Shown: positions 1 through 8,075 of the stretch, piece after piece
Position numbering within the stretch: position 1 is the first letter of the stretch
Layout of the letters: every line of letters begins with the position of its first letter
Program-made: the position numbers and the translations under genes
Virus record (IMG/VR): IMGVR_UViG_3300048033_001398
Location: 1 to 25,033 of that record
DNA length: 25,033 nt
Strand: one strand, 5' to 3'
From: a virus
Notes under the pieces: generated by a model
The model's input: the letters and a program-made list of their open reading frames with translations, nothing else
What the model was told of the DNA's origin: nothing
Databases searched by the model: none

Positions 1-2
1 AC

Positions 3-1670
3 GATAGTGCAGCGGCACTTATTAAAGATGGAAAGGTATTGGGTGCCTGTGAAGAAGAAAGGTTTACAGGAGTAAAACATGATTCATCCTTTCCAATTAA
101 TACTATTAAATGGTTGTATAATGAATTTAAAATATCAGGTAATGATATTATTTCAGTTGCTTTTTATGATAATCCAAAAAATAAATTAGATAGAATTCAA
201 AAATCAGTAGGAAGAGGACCTTTTACTGAATACTTTAATCGTAGAAAGATTATTAAGCGAAACAAAGAAAAGTTTAAAGTATTAGAATCACAGATTTATA
301 ATATAACAAACCATGGGGTTACTCTATATTACTCAGACCATCACTTATCTCACGCAGCATATTCTTTCTATACATCACCTTACAATAAAGCATCTATACT
401 TTCAGTAGATGGTGTGGGTGAATGGGAAACTACAACACTTTGGTATGGTGAAGGAACTAAAATATCCAAACTACAACAAATAAATTTTCCACATTCGTTG
501 GGAATGTTATATTCAGCCTTTACTGCTTTCTTAGGTTTTAAACCAAACGAAGGTGAGTATAAAGTTATGGGGTTAGCTCCATATGGTGACCCAAAAAAGT
601 TCCTTAATAAATTTAGGAAACTATACACTCTTACAGATGATGGTGGATTTGAACTGAATATGGAATACTTTACATTTGATTGGTCAGATACCCATATGTT
701 TAACGAGAAGCTAGGACAACTTTTAGGTATTCCAAATAGATTACCTGAAGATAATTTAAATCAACCCCATAAAGATTTAGCATCAACTTTACAACACGAA
801 TATGAGTTACTATTATTTAGACTGATAGATAGAGTATCTGCTATACGTTCATCTCATAACTTATGTTTAAGTGGTGGGTGTGCATATAATGGAACTGCTA
901 ATGGAAAGATATTGGAAAAAACAAATTTTAAAAATATTTGGATACCACCAGCTCCATCAGATGCTGGTTCGGCAATAGGAGCAGCTCTTCATGTTTATTT
1001 TGAAAATGGAGGAACTACACGAGTAGATAATACCTCACCTTACCTCGGTCCTCATTATTTAAACGAAGATGTTGAAAAAGCATTAGAAGAATTAGAACTT
1101 GATGTGTGGTTTGAAAAGAAAAATCATTCTGATATTATTCCGATTATATCAAAGGAGATTACAGAAGGAAACGTAGTAGGTTGGTTTGAGGGTAAAATGG
1201 AATTTGGTGCAAGAGCATTAGGTAATCGTTCTATTTTAGGAAACCCATGTGACCCACAGATGAAGGAACGAATGAATCGTGTGATTAAAAAGAGAGAAGG
1301 ATTTAGACCATTTGCTCCAATTGTAAAAGCAGAAGAACAAACTAAATATTTTGAATATCAAAAAGATGTTCCTTATATGAATCAAGTGGTAAAAGTAAAA
1401 GAAGAGTATAGAGATAAACTTCCTGCCATTACTCATGTTGATGGTTCATCTCGTATCCAAACACTTACACAGAAACAACATAGACGAATATATCAGCTGT
1501 TGACTCAACTTCACAAAGATAATGGATATGCATTAGTTCTTAACACTTCATTCAATCTAAAAGACCAGACAATGGTATTAGACCCTAAATCAGCTATAGA
1601 AACATTTCTTAATTGTGAGATGGATACTCTTGTGATTTATAACTACATTATCAAAAAAAAGATACTTTAA
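3..1670 (+). CDS. NodU/CmcH-family carbamoyltransferase, 5' partial
   Basis: The reading frame is open from base 3, and the encoded start (DSAAALIKDGKVLGACEEER) already lies inside the usual N-terminal motif, so about ten residues including the start lie outside the window. The TTG at 39 is not the true start. Family signatures appear in order: the metal-binding HHLSH block (nt 339-353) and the following VDGVGEW; a stretch ending YKVMGLAPYG; LSGGCAYN; PPAPSDAGSAIGAAL; and the C-terminal domain with EFGARALGNRSIL and VLNTSFN. Known members use carbamoyl phosphate and ATP to carbamoylate a hydroxyl on a sugar or small molecule. In phages the family is plausible for carbamoylating hydroxymethylated DNA bases or glycans; the substrate cannot be read here. 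No frameshift or missing motif is visible. Family assignment is firm, the role is inference. Confidence 0.93.
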   Translation, partial: DSAAALIKDGKVLGACEEERFTGVKHDSSFPINTIKWLYNEFKISGNDIISVAFYDNPKNKLDRIQKSVGRGPFTEYFNRRKIIKRNKEKFKVLESQIYNITNHGVTLYYSDHHLSHAAYSFYTSPYNKASILSVDGVGEWETTTLWYGEGTKISKLQQINFPHSLGMLYSAFTAFLGFKPNEGEYKVMGLAPYGDPKKFLNKFRKLYTLTDDGGFELNMEYFTFDWSDTHMFNEKLGQLLGIPNRLPEDNLNQPHKDLASTLQHEYELLLFRLIDRVSAIRSSHNLCLSGGCAYNGTANGKILEKTNFKNIWIPPAPSDAGSAIGAALHVYFENGGTTRVDNTSPYLGPHYLNEDVEKALEELELDVWFEKKNHSDIIPIISKEITEGNVVGWFEGKMEFGARALGNRSILGNPCDPQMKERMNRVIKKREGFRPFAPIVKAEEQTKYFEYQKDVPYMNQVVKVKEEYRDKLPAITHVDGSSRIQTLTQKQHRRIYQLLTQLHKDNGYALVLNTSFNLKDQTMVLDPKSAIETFLNCEMDTLVIYNYIIKKKIL

Positions 1671-1723
1671 CATAACATTAAATTAACATTAGTATATATT
1701 TCTTAACGTTTACGTAACATTAG

Positions 1724-1735
1724 AATACTTATAAT
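1724..1735 (+). promoter_or_regulatory. Weak late-promoter-like motif before the exported protein
   Basis: AATACTTATAAT lies 15 nt before the ATG at 1751 and resembles the NATATTTATA motif found before six other genes, with CTTA in place of TTTA. A TATATTTC at 1695-1702 is an alternative. Neither has a TTTG about 20 nt upstream. Confidence 0.3.
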
Positions 1736-1750
1736 AAAGAGGAATTTATT

Positions 1751-2047
1751 ATGAGAACATTTATTACACTTGTATTTCTCCTTTCTTCATTACCTATATT
1801 CTCACAAGAAGGTGAAATACGAAAACACAAAGATGAAACCCAAACGGGTAAATTTATTAAAATTGATGGCGAGTGGGAACGCCATGGAATTTGGAAATCT
1901 GAGTTTGCTAAAGCCAGATATAATAATGGAAAGTTAGTTTGGGTTCAACCAAAAGGTCAAGAACGTTATACTTATGAAAGAATAAGGATGGAACAACTTT
2001 CAAGGAAAGTCGAACGTTTAGAAACACGTCTGGCATCCAATAAATAG
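1751..2047 (+). CDS. Small exported protein, unknown function
   Basis: This 98-residue protein starts after a good AGAGGA ribosome site (1738-1743). Residues 1-19 form a signal peptide: short basic start MR, a hydrophobic core (TFITLVFLLSSLPI) and an end in FSQ, a form very common in flavobacterial secreted proteins. There is no lipobox cysteine. The middle (about residues 30-75: IDGEWERHGIWK, ARYNNGKLVWVQP) loosely resembles MORN-like GxW/YxNGK repeats. The last 25 residues are charged and helical, possibly a short coiled coil. It stands alone between the carbamoyltransferase and a terminator, in a transcription unit of its own. Export to the host periplasm suggests a role in lysis, superinfection exclusion or envelope change, but nothing visible decides between these. 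It is not a recognisable spanin. Confidence 0.75.
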   Translation: MRTFITLVFLLSSLPIFSQEGEIRKHKDETQTGKFIKIDGEWERHGIWKSEFAKARYNNGKLVWVQPKGQERYTYERIRMEQLSRKVERLETRLASNK

Positions 2048-2079
2048 AACTTAATCGAATATCAAAGAGATTAGACAAG

Positions 2080-2137
2080 ACCCTACCAACACGGTGGGGT
2101 TGTTCATTTTACATCACCCCTATAAGAGGTTTTTTTA
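2080..2137 (+). terminator. Double-hairpin terminator
   Basis: Hairpin one pairs 2080-2087 (ACCCTACC) with 2093-2100 (GGTGGGGT), 8 bp including one T-G wobble, with a 5-nt loop. Hairpin two pairs 2116-2121 with 2125-2130 with one C-A mismatch and runs into a T tract at 2130-2136. Together they close the 1751 gene and insulate the virion operon that starts at 2175. Confidence 0.75.
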
Positions 2138-2142
2138 TTTAT

Positions 2143-2154
2143 TATATTTATATA
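2143..2154 (+). promoter_or_regulatory. Putative phage late promoter (TATATTTATATA)
   Basis: A perfect copy of the motif shared by six gene starts, directly after the terminator T tract and 20 nt before the ATG at 2175. No TTTG is seen 17-23 nt upstream. Confidence 0.6.
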
Positions 2155-2174
2155 CAACATAATATGGTATAATT

Positions 2175-2585
2175 ATGAGTACAGAATTTGAATTATTTCC
2201 AGGAAAAAATCTTGGTGGTTTGTTTAAAGATATCTATGATAACCAACAAACAAAGAAACTTCGTATATCAGAATTGATTGCCGAGATGAGAAAACTTATC
2301 CGACACTCAGGTGATATGGCAGTGATGGGTCCTATTATAAAAGATTTAATTGATTCGTCAGTTCGTAACGATGATTCCCTTATTAAGATGGCTGCAATTG
2401 CTCAAAGAATTATTGGAGCACAACACAAAGCTGAAGGAGATAGTGGATTTCTTTCTGATGAAGAAAAAGAACAACTATTAAATCAGTTAGAAGAAACTGC
2501 TAAAGAAGTTACTGATATCCAAGACTACAAAGTAGATGAACTTACAAATGAAATTGAAGAACTAAAACAAAAAGTAGGTAAGTAA
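2175..2585 (+). CDS. Conserved-looking phage protein of unknown function, first gene of the hub operon
   Basis: The protein has 136 residues, is soluble and mostly helical: FELFPGKNLGGLFKDIYDNQ at the start, then helices rich in I, L and K, and a final acidic/basic coiled-coil-like stretch (about residues 97-135, LLNQLEETAKEV...EIEELKQKV). There is no signal peptide or membrane segment. Its stop codon overlaps the next start (TAATG, one base shared), so it is translationally coupled to the gp5-like hub gene. Position and coupling suggest a baseplate-hub partner or assembly factor; a small packaging protein is an alternative I cannot exclude. No clear Shine-Dalgarno is visible. Function is not recognised from the sequence. 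Confidence 0.75.
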   Translation: MSTEFELFPGKNLGGLFKDIYDNQQTKKLRISELIAEMRKLIRHSGDMAVMGPIIKDLIDSSVRNDDSLIKMAAIAQRIIGAQHKAEGDSGFLSDEEKEQLLNQLEETAKEVTDIQDYKVDELTNEIEELKQKVGK

Positions 2586-3868
2586 TGGCGGATAGTAGAA
2601 AATCTATATCATCCCGATTTAGTAGTTGGTTTGAAAGTACTGGTCTTTTAAAAGATGTCGATACTGGTATTGTAATTCATGTTATCTTAAATGAAGATGA
2701 TGAGAATATACTTGAATCTTCCAAGTCAGAAGAAAATCCTAAATTAGTAAGTGCATATATTGGTCATGCTAAGATTAGAAACTTACAAGACCCTTCTCCC
2801 AACGAAAAAGATTTATTATTCTACGCACCATTTAATCCAGATGAAGGAACTCCTCTTGTTGGAGAAACTGTACAGTTATTTGAATTAGGTGCAACTTTAT
2901 TTTACAAAAGAATACCATCACCAGATATAAATCTTGGTAATGCAAAAGAAAATAAAGATTTATCTTTAAATACAGATACTGATAAGTCGGATGGTAATTC
3001 AAGTAATTATTCTGAAACTTCCCAAACAGGAACACCCAATTCATCAGCTGGTGGTGATAGGGATAAAAAAATAGGTGGATATTTTGAGCCAGAGAGAATA
3101 CATCAATTAAGATTATATGAAGGTGATAAGATATTACAATCAAGATTTGGCCAATCTATTAGATTTTCAGGATACAATAATGAAGATAATGAATTTTCAC
3201 CAACAATAATAATTCGTAATAGAGAAAATGATGAATCGGTAAATGATTTATTTAAAAATGATATTACAGAAGAAGATGTAAACAAGGATGGTTCTATTAT
3301 TGCAATCACTTCTGATAAATTTAAAATACCATTTCAACCTGGTCTTATAGATGATGGTGGTTCTTCTAACTTTGAAACTATTCCAATTAATTTTGAGTTA
3401 CCCGAAGAATATGTTGGTTATGACCAGATGTTATTAAATTCAGAAAGAATTATAATTTCTGCAAAATCTCAAGAAATGATTTTCTTTTCTAAAGGAAATT
3501 ATGGATTTATATCAGATGGAGAATTATTTATTGAAAATGGAAACGCTGGAGCACAAATGGATTTCGGTGGAGATGTTACCATAAAAGCAGATAGAAATAG
3601 TAATAATGTTTGGATTAATACAGGAAATGGCCAGATTAGATTAAATACTGATGATAGTGGTAACTCACCTGGAACTAGACAAAAAGAACCTTTAGCACGA
3701 GGAGAAACTTTAGTAAAACTTTTATCAGAACTTATTGATGCAATCACACAACAAGTATTTGCAACACCAGCTGGTCCAACTGCTACTGGTCCTCTAAATG
3801 TTGCATCATTTAAAAAGATACAAGGACAGCTTGATAAAATAAAATCTACATTAAACTTTACGGAATAA
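2585..3868 (+). CDS. Baseplate hub/spike protein, T4 gp5-like without an evident lysozyme domain
   Basis: This 427-residue protein is probably the central spike or hub of the contractile tail. The N-terminal part (about 15-125) is beta-rich with YIGHAKIRN and VGETVQLFELG, consistent with an OB-type fold. A low-complexity S/N/D/G linker (about 125-158) follows. From 160 on come GYFEPERIHQLRLYEGDKIL and QSRFGQSIRFSGYN, the gp5/VgrG-like 'RFG..IRF' block, then IIIRNRE and repeating short beta strands (SERIIISAKSQEMIFFSKG, ADRNSNNVWINTGNGQIRL) typical of the spike beta-helix. The end, EPLARGETLVKLLSELIDAI, resembles the tail of phage spike proteins. I see no T4-lysozyme catalytic block between OB domain and helix, unlike T4 gp5. 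It overlaps its upstream neighbour by one base. Confidence 0.75.
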   Translation: MADSRKSISSRFSSWFESTGLLKDVDTGIVIHVILNEDDENILESSKSEENPKLVSAYIGHAKIRNLQDPSPNEKDLLFYAPFNPDEGTPLVGETVQLFELGATLFYKRIPSPDINLGNAKENKDLSLNTDTDKSDGNSSNYSETSQTGTPNSSAGGDRDKKIGGYFEPERIHQLRLYEGDKILQSRFGQSIRFSGYNNEDNEFSPTIIIRNRENDESVNDLFKNDITEEDVNKDGSIIAITSDKFKIPFQPGLIDDGGSSNFETIPINFELPEEYVGYDQMLLNSERIIISAKSQEMIFFSKGNYGFISDGELFIENGNAGAQMDFGGDVTIKADRNSNNVWINTGNGQIRLNTDDSGNSPGTRQKEPLARGETLVKLLSELIDAITQQVFATPAGPTATGPLNVASFKKIQGQLDKIKSTLNFTE

Positions 3869-3872
3869 AATT

Positions 3873-4904
3873 ATGTCTTGGAATCTGTTCAAAGTAAATA
3901 TGTTACTATACATGAACAATCCAATAGGAATTGTTACACCTGTTCAGTTTGCAACTAAACTTGCAACTGAATACGATTCTTGTATGAGAAGAGGTGGCCA
4001 GTTAATTGGTAAAGAAGCCGTAATGGTTGGAAACTTACCTTTAATGTTATCATTACTTGGAGTAGCTCAGGCAAAGGCAATTACAAAAACTCAACCAGCA
4101 AAACACGATTTCTTAACAGATGTTGGTAGTGCAGTAAAAGGATATTGGACAGGAGCAACTCTAATGCCATTTCCCGTTTACCCAATTCCAGCACCAGGTT
4201 CTATACAAAATTTATTACTTAATTCTGGTATGGTTACAAATCCAGGTACTTGGCCAAAAGTACCATTTGAGATACCAACAAAATCTTGTTTAACATTCTT
4301 GGAAGCATTCGTAATGTTTGCAAAGATTCATTTGTTTACTTTACAGGGAATGTTTATGACAACATCTTTATATCCATCTGTACCATCACCAATCCCAGCA
4401 CCAGGTGTTGCAAATTGGGTAGGATATACAATTCCAAATATACCAATGTTTGGTATCAATCTAAATCAAAGTAGTAGTGGAGATTCGCCCGATACCAATA
4501 AGTTTAATCCAGATGGTCCTTTAACAGATAATTTATTACCAATATCAAATAAACCAAAATCTGTATTTACATCTACCGCGGAAAGAAATGCATCAAATAA
4601 TAAGTTTCCACAAAACAACTTAGGTGATAATGCACTTGGTAATACTGATGATTCTATAAACAATGAACTTAGAAATTCCTTAGATTCTTCAACATCATTG
4701 GATGATAAGTTAAATAAGATATTAGATGCAGAACGTAAGAAGGATACAACAGGTCTTGATAGGTTCTACTCTAAAGCAATTCAATCTATTGGTGATTTTA
4801 AAAATACATTGCCTGATACAGATGAGCAGTTTAGAAAGAGTTTATCACAATTACAAAAAGAATTACAAGATGAAAAGGATAATTGTTGCGTAGATTGTGA
4901 TTAA
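3873..4904 (+). CDS. Probable virion protein next to the hub gene, unknown function
   Basis: A 343-residue protein starting 4 bases after the gp5-like gene. Residues 1-200 are unusually hydrophobic and rich in P, G and M, with stretches such as LPLMLSLLGVAQAKAI and FVMFAKIHLFTLQGMFMTT that could bury in a complex or touch a membrane. The motif PIPAPG occurs twice (about residues 105-110 and 172-177), hinting at an internal duplication. Residues 200-260 are a low-complexity N/S/D linker. The last 75 residues are helical and charged and end in a cysteine cluster (CCVDCD at the extreme C-terminus), unusual for a cytoplasmic protein and possibly metal binding. The operon position suggests a spike-tip or hub-cavity component. 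I do not recognise the family. Confidence 0.7.
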   Translation: MSWNLFKVNMLLYMNNPIGIVTPVQFATKLATEYDSCMRRGGQLIGKEAVMVGNLPLMLSLLGVAQAKAITKTQPAKHDFLTDVGSAVKGYWTGATLMPFPVYPIPAPGSIQNLLLNSGMVTNPGTWPKVPFEIPTKSCLTFLEAFVMFAKIHLFTLQGMFMTTSLYPSVPSPIPAPGVANWVGYTIPNIPMFGINLNQSSSGDSPDTNKFNPDGPLTDNLLPISNKPKSVFTSTAERNASNNKFPQNNLGDNALGNTDDSINNELRNSLDSSTSLDDKLNKILDAERKKDTTGLDRFYSKAIQSIGDFKNTLPDTDEQFRKSLSQLQKELQDEKDNCCVDCD

Positions 4905-4925
4905 AACCTATAAAATGAACAAAGA

Positions 4926-4937
4926 TATATTTATATT
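4926..4937 (+). promoter_or_regulatory. Putative phage late promoter (TATATTTATATT)
   Basis: Copy of the shared NATATTTATA motif in the 56-base gap before the gene at 4961, 23 nt before its ATG. No -33 TTTG element. It would drive the baseplate wedge operon. Confidence 0.6.
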
Positions 4938-4960
4938 AAGATAAAAGAAAATTTTACAAA

Positions 4961-5581
4961 ATGAATAACAAGCAATTAATTAAAGTAATAAAAACATTAG
5001 TGGAAGCTGAAGTTGCAAAGAAACACGAAAAGTTTCTTAAAGACCAGTTTCCATCAATACTTGATGAAGCCGTTAAGGGTAAAATGAAAACTTTGAAAAA
5101 AACCACAACAAATAAAGTGGTTAGTGAAGAAGTAGACCCATTTGATATGGCTAGTCAAGTATTAAAAAATGAAAGAACTCAAGTTCAAGAACAGAAACAG
5201 TTCACAAAGAACCCAGTTCTTAATAATATATTAAATCAAACACAACCATTTAGTTCTCAACAAAGAAGTGGTGGTCAAGTTGGTAGTGGTACGAAATCGG
5301 TATTAGATACATTACCACAACAACAAGTGAACGAAAACACTCATATACCTTCTTACATGGAAGCAGAACCAGATATTGACCAAACAATCAATATGGATAC
5401 TTCACTAGGAGCAGGTGGTACTGAAGCTATGAGAGCTCAAATGGCTCAAAAAATGGGATATGGAAACATGGGTGGTGTTGGAGTTAAAAAAAGAGGATTA
5501 GGTGTTAATACTGGTTTAGCAGCTTTAGATAGAGTATTAAATAGAGATAACTCTGAATTAGTTAAGAAGTTTAAAAAATAA
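4961..5581 (+). CDS. Phage protein of unknown function upstream of the gp25-like gene
   Basis: This 206-residue hydrophilic protein opens with a helical lysine-rich region (about 1-50, LIKVIKTLVEAEVAKKHEKF). A long Q/N/T/S-rich, probably disordered middle (about 60-150) follows. The compact C-terminal motif combines a Gly-rich GYGNMGGVGVKKRGLGVNTG with ALDRVLNRDNSELVKKFKK. Disordered proteins ending in a short 'NRDxSxLVK' helix look like phage assembly or scaffold-type proteins, but this is an impression, not an assignment. It is the first gene after a late-promoter motif and lies 16 bases before the gp25-like wedge gene, so it is likely expressed with the baseplate set. There is no clear Shine-Dalgarno. 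Confidence 0.7.
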   Translation: MNNKQLIKVIKTLVEAEVAKKHEKFLKDQFPSILDEAVKGKMKTLKKTTTNKVVSEEVDPFDMASQVLKNERTQVQEQKQFTKNPVLNNILNQTQPFSSQQRSGGQVGSGTKSVLDTLPQQQVNENTHIPSYMEAEPDIDQTINMDTSLGAGGTEAMRAQMAQKMGYGNMGGVGVKKRGLGVNTGLAALDRVLNRDNSELVKKFKK

Positions 5582-5597
5582 TAGTTGGAGATAGTTA

Positions 5598-6026
5598 ATG
5601 TCATACGTTTTACCAAAAAGAATAGTAAAGGATACAGATTCGGAGTTTGATAACTATGCGTACGGATTTCAGTATCCTACAAATGGTGGTACTTTATTTG
5701 AACCAACGTATGATTCATTTGAACAAGCTAGAACAAATCTTCGTAATTTATTATTGACACGAAAGGGTGAAAGAATAATGCAACCAGATTTTGGAACAGG
5801 TCTACATGAACTTTTATTTGAACCAATGGATACTGAGTATGAGCAACAGATACAAAATGCAATTATAACATCAGTAGGTTATTGGCTACCTTATATCACA
5901 ATAGATACAATTGATGTAGAAATGACAGATGAAATGAAAGATAGAAATCGTGCTGGTATGAATATAAAATTTAGAGTTGGTGAAACAATTGACACAAACG
6001 AAATAACGTTTACGGTACAGGGGTAA
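5598..6026 (+). CDS. 25: Baseplate wedge protein, gp25-like (GPW/gp25 family)
   Basis: The 142-residue length fits T4 gp25 and P2 gpW relatives. The family core is clear at about residues 43-100: RTNLRNLLLTRKGERIMQPD, then FGTGLHELLFEP (the conserved F-G-x-x-L-x-x-x-L-F-E-P block) and a region with LPYITIDTIDVEM. In contractile tails this protein sits at the inner baseplate, links the wedges and resembles sheath subunits, priming sheath assembly. GGAG upstream (5586-5589) supports the ATG. It is followed 6 bases later by the gp6-like gene, the usual gp25-gp6 order of myovirus baseplate operons. Confidence 0.93.
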   Translation: MSYVLPKRIVKDTDSEFDNYAYGFQYPTNGGTLFEPTYDSFEQARTNLRNLLLTRKGERIMQPDFGTGLHELLFEPMDTEYEQQIQNAIITSVGYWLPYITIDTIDVEMTDEMKDRNRAGMNIKFRVGETIDTNEITFTVQG

Positions 6027-6032
6027 TAGAAT

Positions 6033-8075
6033 ATGGCATTAAATACATCAGATAAAAAAAATAAAGGAAGAAGTATTCAGTACTTGAATAAAGATTTTGG
6101 TCAATTTAGAGAAAATCTAATTGAATACGCCAAAACATATTTCCCTACAACTTATTCAGATTTTAACGAATCATCACCAGGTATGATGTTTATCGAAATG
6201 GCATCCTACTTAGGAGATGTTCTTGGATACTACATCGATGATACCTTAAAAGAATCAATGATTCATTCTGCAGAAGATAGAAGTAATGTTGTTGCTCTTG
6301 CAAACTTCTTGGGATATAAACCAAAAGTTACTTCACCTGCACTTACTAAAATAGCGGTTTATCAAATATCACCAAGTAAAAGAAAAGCAAGTGGAAACTT
6401 GTATGATGGTGATAATAGATTTGAAATAGATGAAGGATATCTTTTAAGAATTAAAGAAGGTCTACAAATGGAATCTTCTAATGGTATAACATTTAGAACT
6501 ACCGAACTTTTAGATTTTAGTGATACCGAAGATAGAGAAATAACTGTTTACGAAAGAAATTCAAATCAAGAACCAACATTTTATTTGGTTAGAAAGTTTG
6601 TAAACGCAATCTCAGCTGAAGTAAAAGAAGTAAGTGTAAACTTTGGGTCACCAAAACAGTTTGATAAAATTGATTTATCAGATACTAATATAATTTCTAT
6701 TTACGATGTTCGTGATTCTAATGGAAACAAGTGGTATGAAGTTCCTTATCTTGCACAAGAAATGATTTATACTGATTATCCAAATACAGACCAATTTGAT
6801 AAAGATTTATCTCAATTCAAAGAATCTGTACCCAGTATTTTGAGAGTAACAAAAACATCAAGAAGATTTGTAAGACAAGTAAATGAAGATAATACAACAT
6901 CTATTGTATTTGGAGCAGGTAATTCTACATCTTCTGATGAAACATTCTTACCAAATTTTAAAAATGTAGGATTGGGATTAAATAACTCTATCGATAGATT
7001 AGGTGCTTCATTTGACCCTGCTAACTTTTTAAAGTCAAAATCATATGGTCAGGCACCATCGAATACAACTTTAACAATTAAGTATTTAGTTGGCGGTGGT
7101 GTTCCATCGAACGTACCAAAGGGAGAAATAAAAAGAATAACATCTATTGAGTTTGACGAGGATTTAAGTTTATTTGATGCAGATGAACTACAGATGTATG
7201 GTACTGTTAAAAATTCAGTAGCAGGAGAAAACGAAATTCCTGCTAGTGGTGGTAGAGGAGCAGAAACAATCAATGAGATTAGAGAAAATGCGTTAGCTCA
7301 TTATGGTTCTCAAAATAGAGCAGTTACTCGTAAGGATTACCAAGTAAGAGCTTTAGCATTACCAGGAAAATATGGAGGAGTTGCAAAGGCATATTGTGCA
7401 CCAGATGGTGAATTAGATAATAACTCACCTGGTTCTATTTTGAATAATCCAGATACATTAGAAGAGTTTGCTGGAATTGTTCAAAGAATTTCTAAAGAAG
7501 GAAAAACTGAAACTGAAATAAAAACAGAATTACAAAGATTCTTGGTTGGTAAACAATCTAATTCAAATTCAGTTGAAAAAAATAATCCATTCGCTGTAAA
7601 TTTATATTTACTTGGATATGATTCTAATAAAAATTTATCTTCGATAAACAAAGCAGTAAAAGAAAATGTTAAAACATATCTATCAGAATATAGAATGTTA
7701 ACTGATGGTGTTAACTTATTAGATGGATTTGTTATTAATATTGGAGTTGATTTTGAAATAATGACATATAACTCTTATAACAAAAGAGAAGTTCTTTTAC
7801 AATGTATCACCGAGGTTGAAAAATACTTTAACATAGATGATTGGACATTTAATACACCAATAAATGTTTCTGAATTAGAGTTAATTATCGCAGGTGTGGA
7901 GGGAGTTTTATCTGTACCAAAATGTAATATAGTAAATAAATGTGGTGGTGTATACTCTAAACACAAATATAATATTGAATCAGCAACTAAAGGAAAGATG
8001 GTTTATCCATCACTTGACCCATCGGTATTTGAATTAAAATATCCTGGTAAGGATATAAAAGGGAGAATTGTATAA
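6033..8075 (+). CDS. 6: Baseplate wedge protein, gp6/J-like
   Basis: A 680-residue protein matching the T4 gp6 / baseplate J family in size and N-terminus. Residues 17-100 contain YLNKDFGQFRENLIEYAKTY, SSPGMMFIEMASYLGDVLGY and VVALANFLGYKPK, the characteristic start of gp6 relatives. About residues 418-450 carry ENALAHYGSQNRAVTRKDYQ, the conserved block before the J-like core. In the tail it forms dimers that make the inner ring of the baseplate and hold gp25 and its neighbours. It starts 6 bases after the gp25-like gene and ends in a TAATG overlap with the next gene, so the three are translationally coupled. No anomaly is visible. Confidence 0.93.
   Translation: MALNTSDKKNKGRSIQYLNKDFGQFRENLIEYAKTYFPTTYSDFNESSPGMMFIEMASYLGDVLGYYIDDTLKESMIHSAEDRSNVVALANFLGYKPKVTSPALTKIAVYQISPSKRKASGNLYDGDNRFEIDEGYLLRIKEGLQMESSNGITFRTTELLDFSDTEDREITVYERNSNQEPTFYLVRKFVNAISAEVKEVSVNFGSPKQFDKIDLSDTNIISIYDVRDSNGNKWYEVPYLAQEMIYTDYPNTDQFDKDLSQFKESVPSILRVTKTSRRFVRQVNEDNTTSIVFGAGNSTSSDETFLPNFKNVGLGLNNSIDRLGASFDPANFLKSKSYGQAPSNTTLTIKYLVGGGVPSNVPKGEIKRITSIEFDEDLSLFDADELQMYGTVKNSVAGENEIPASGGRGAETINEIRENALAHYGSQNRAVTRKDYQVRALALPGKYGGVAKAYCAPDGELDNNSPGSILNNPDTLEEFAGIVQRISKEGKTETEIKTELQRFLVGKQSNSNSVEKNNPFAVNLYLLGYDSNKNLSSINKAVKENVKTYLSEYRMLTDGVNLLDGFVINIGVDFEIMTYNSYNKREVLLQCITEVEKYFNIDDWTFNTPINVSELELIIAGVEGVLSVPKCNIVNKCGGVYSKHKYNIESATKGKMVYPSLDPSVFELKYPGKDIKGRIV

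Noticed and set aside
39-41. TTG at 39 as start of the carbamoyltransferase
   Set aside because: The upstream in-frame residues match the conserved family N-terminus, so the gene is truncated by the window edge.
2832-3747. Three minus-strand open frames opposite the spike gene
   Set aside because: Low-complexity, residue-biased translations with no start signals, opposite a gene with clear protein-family features.
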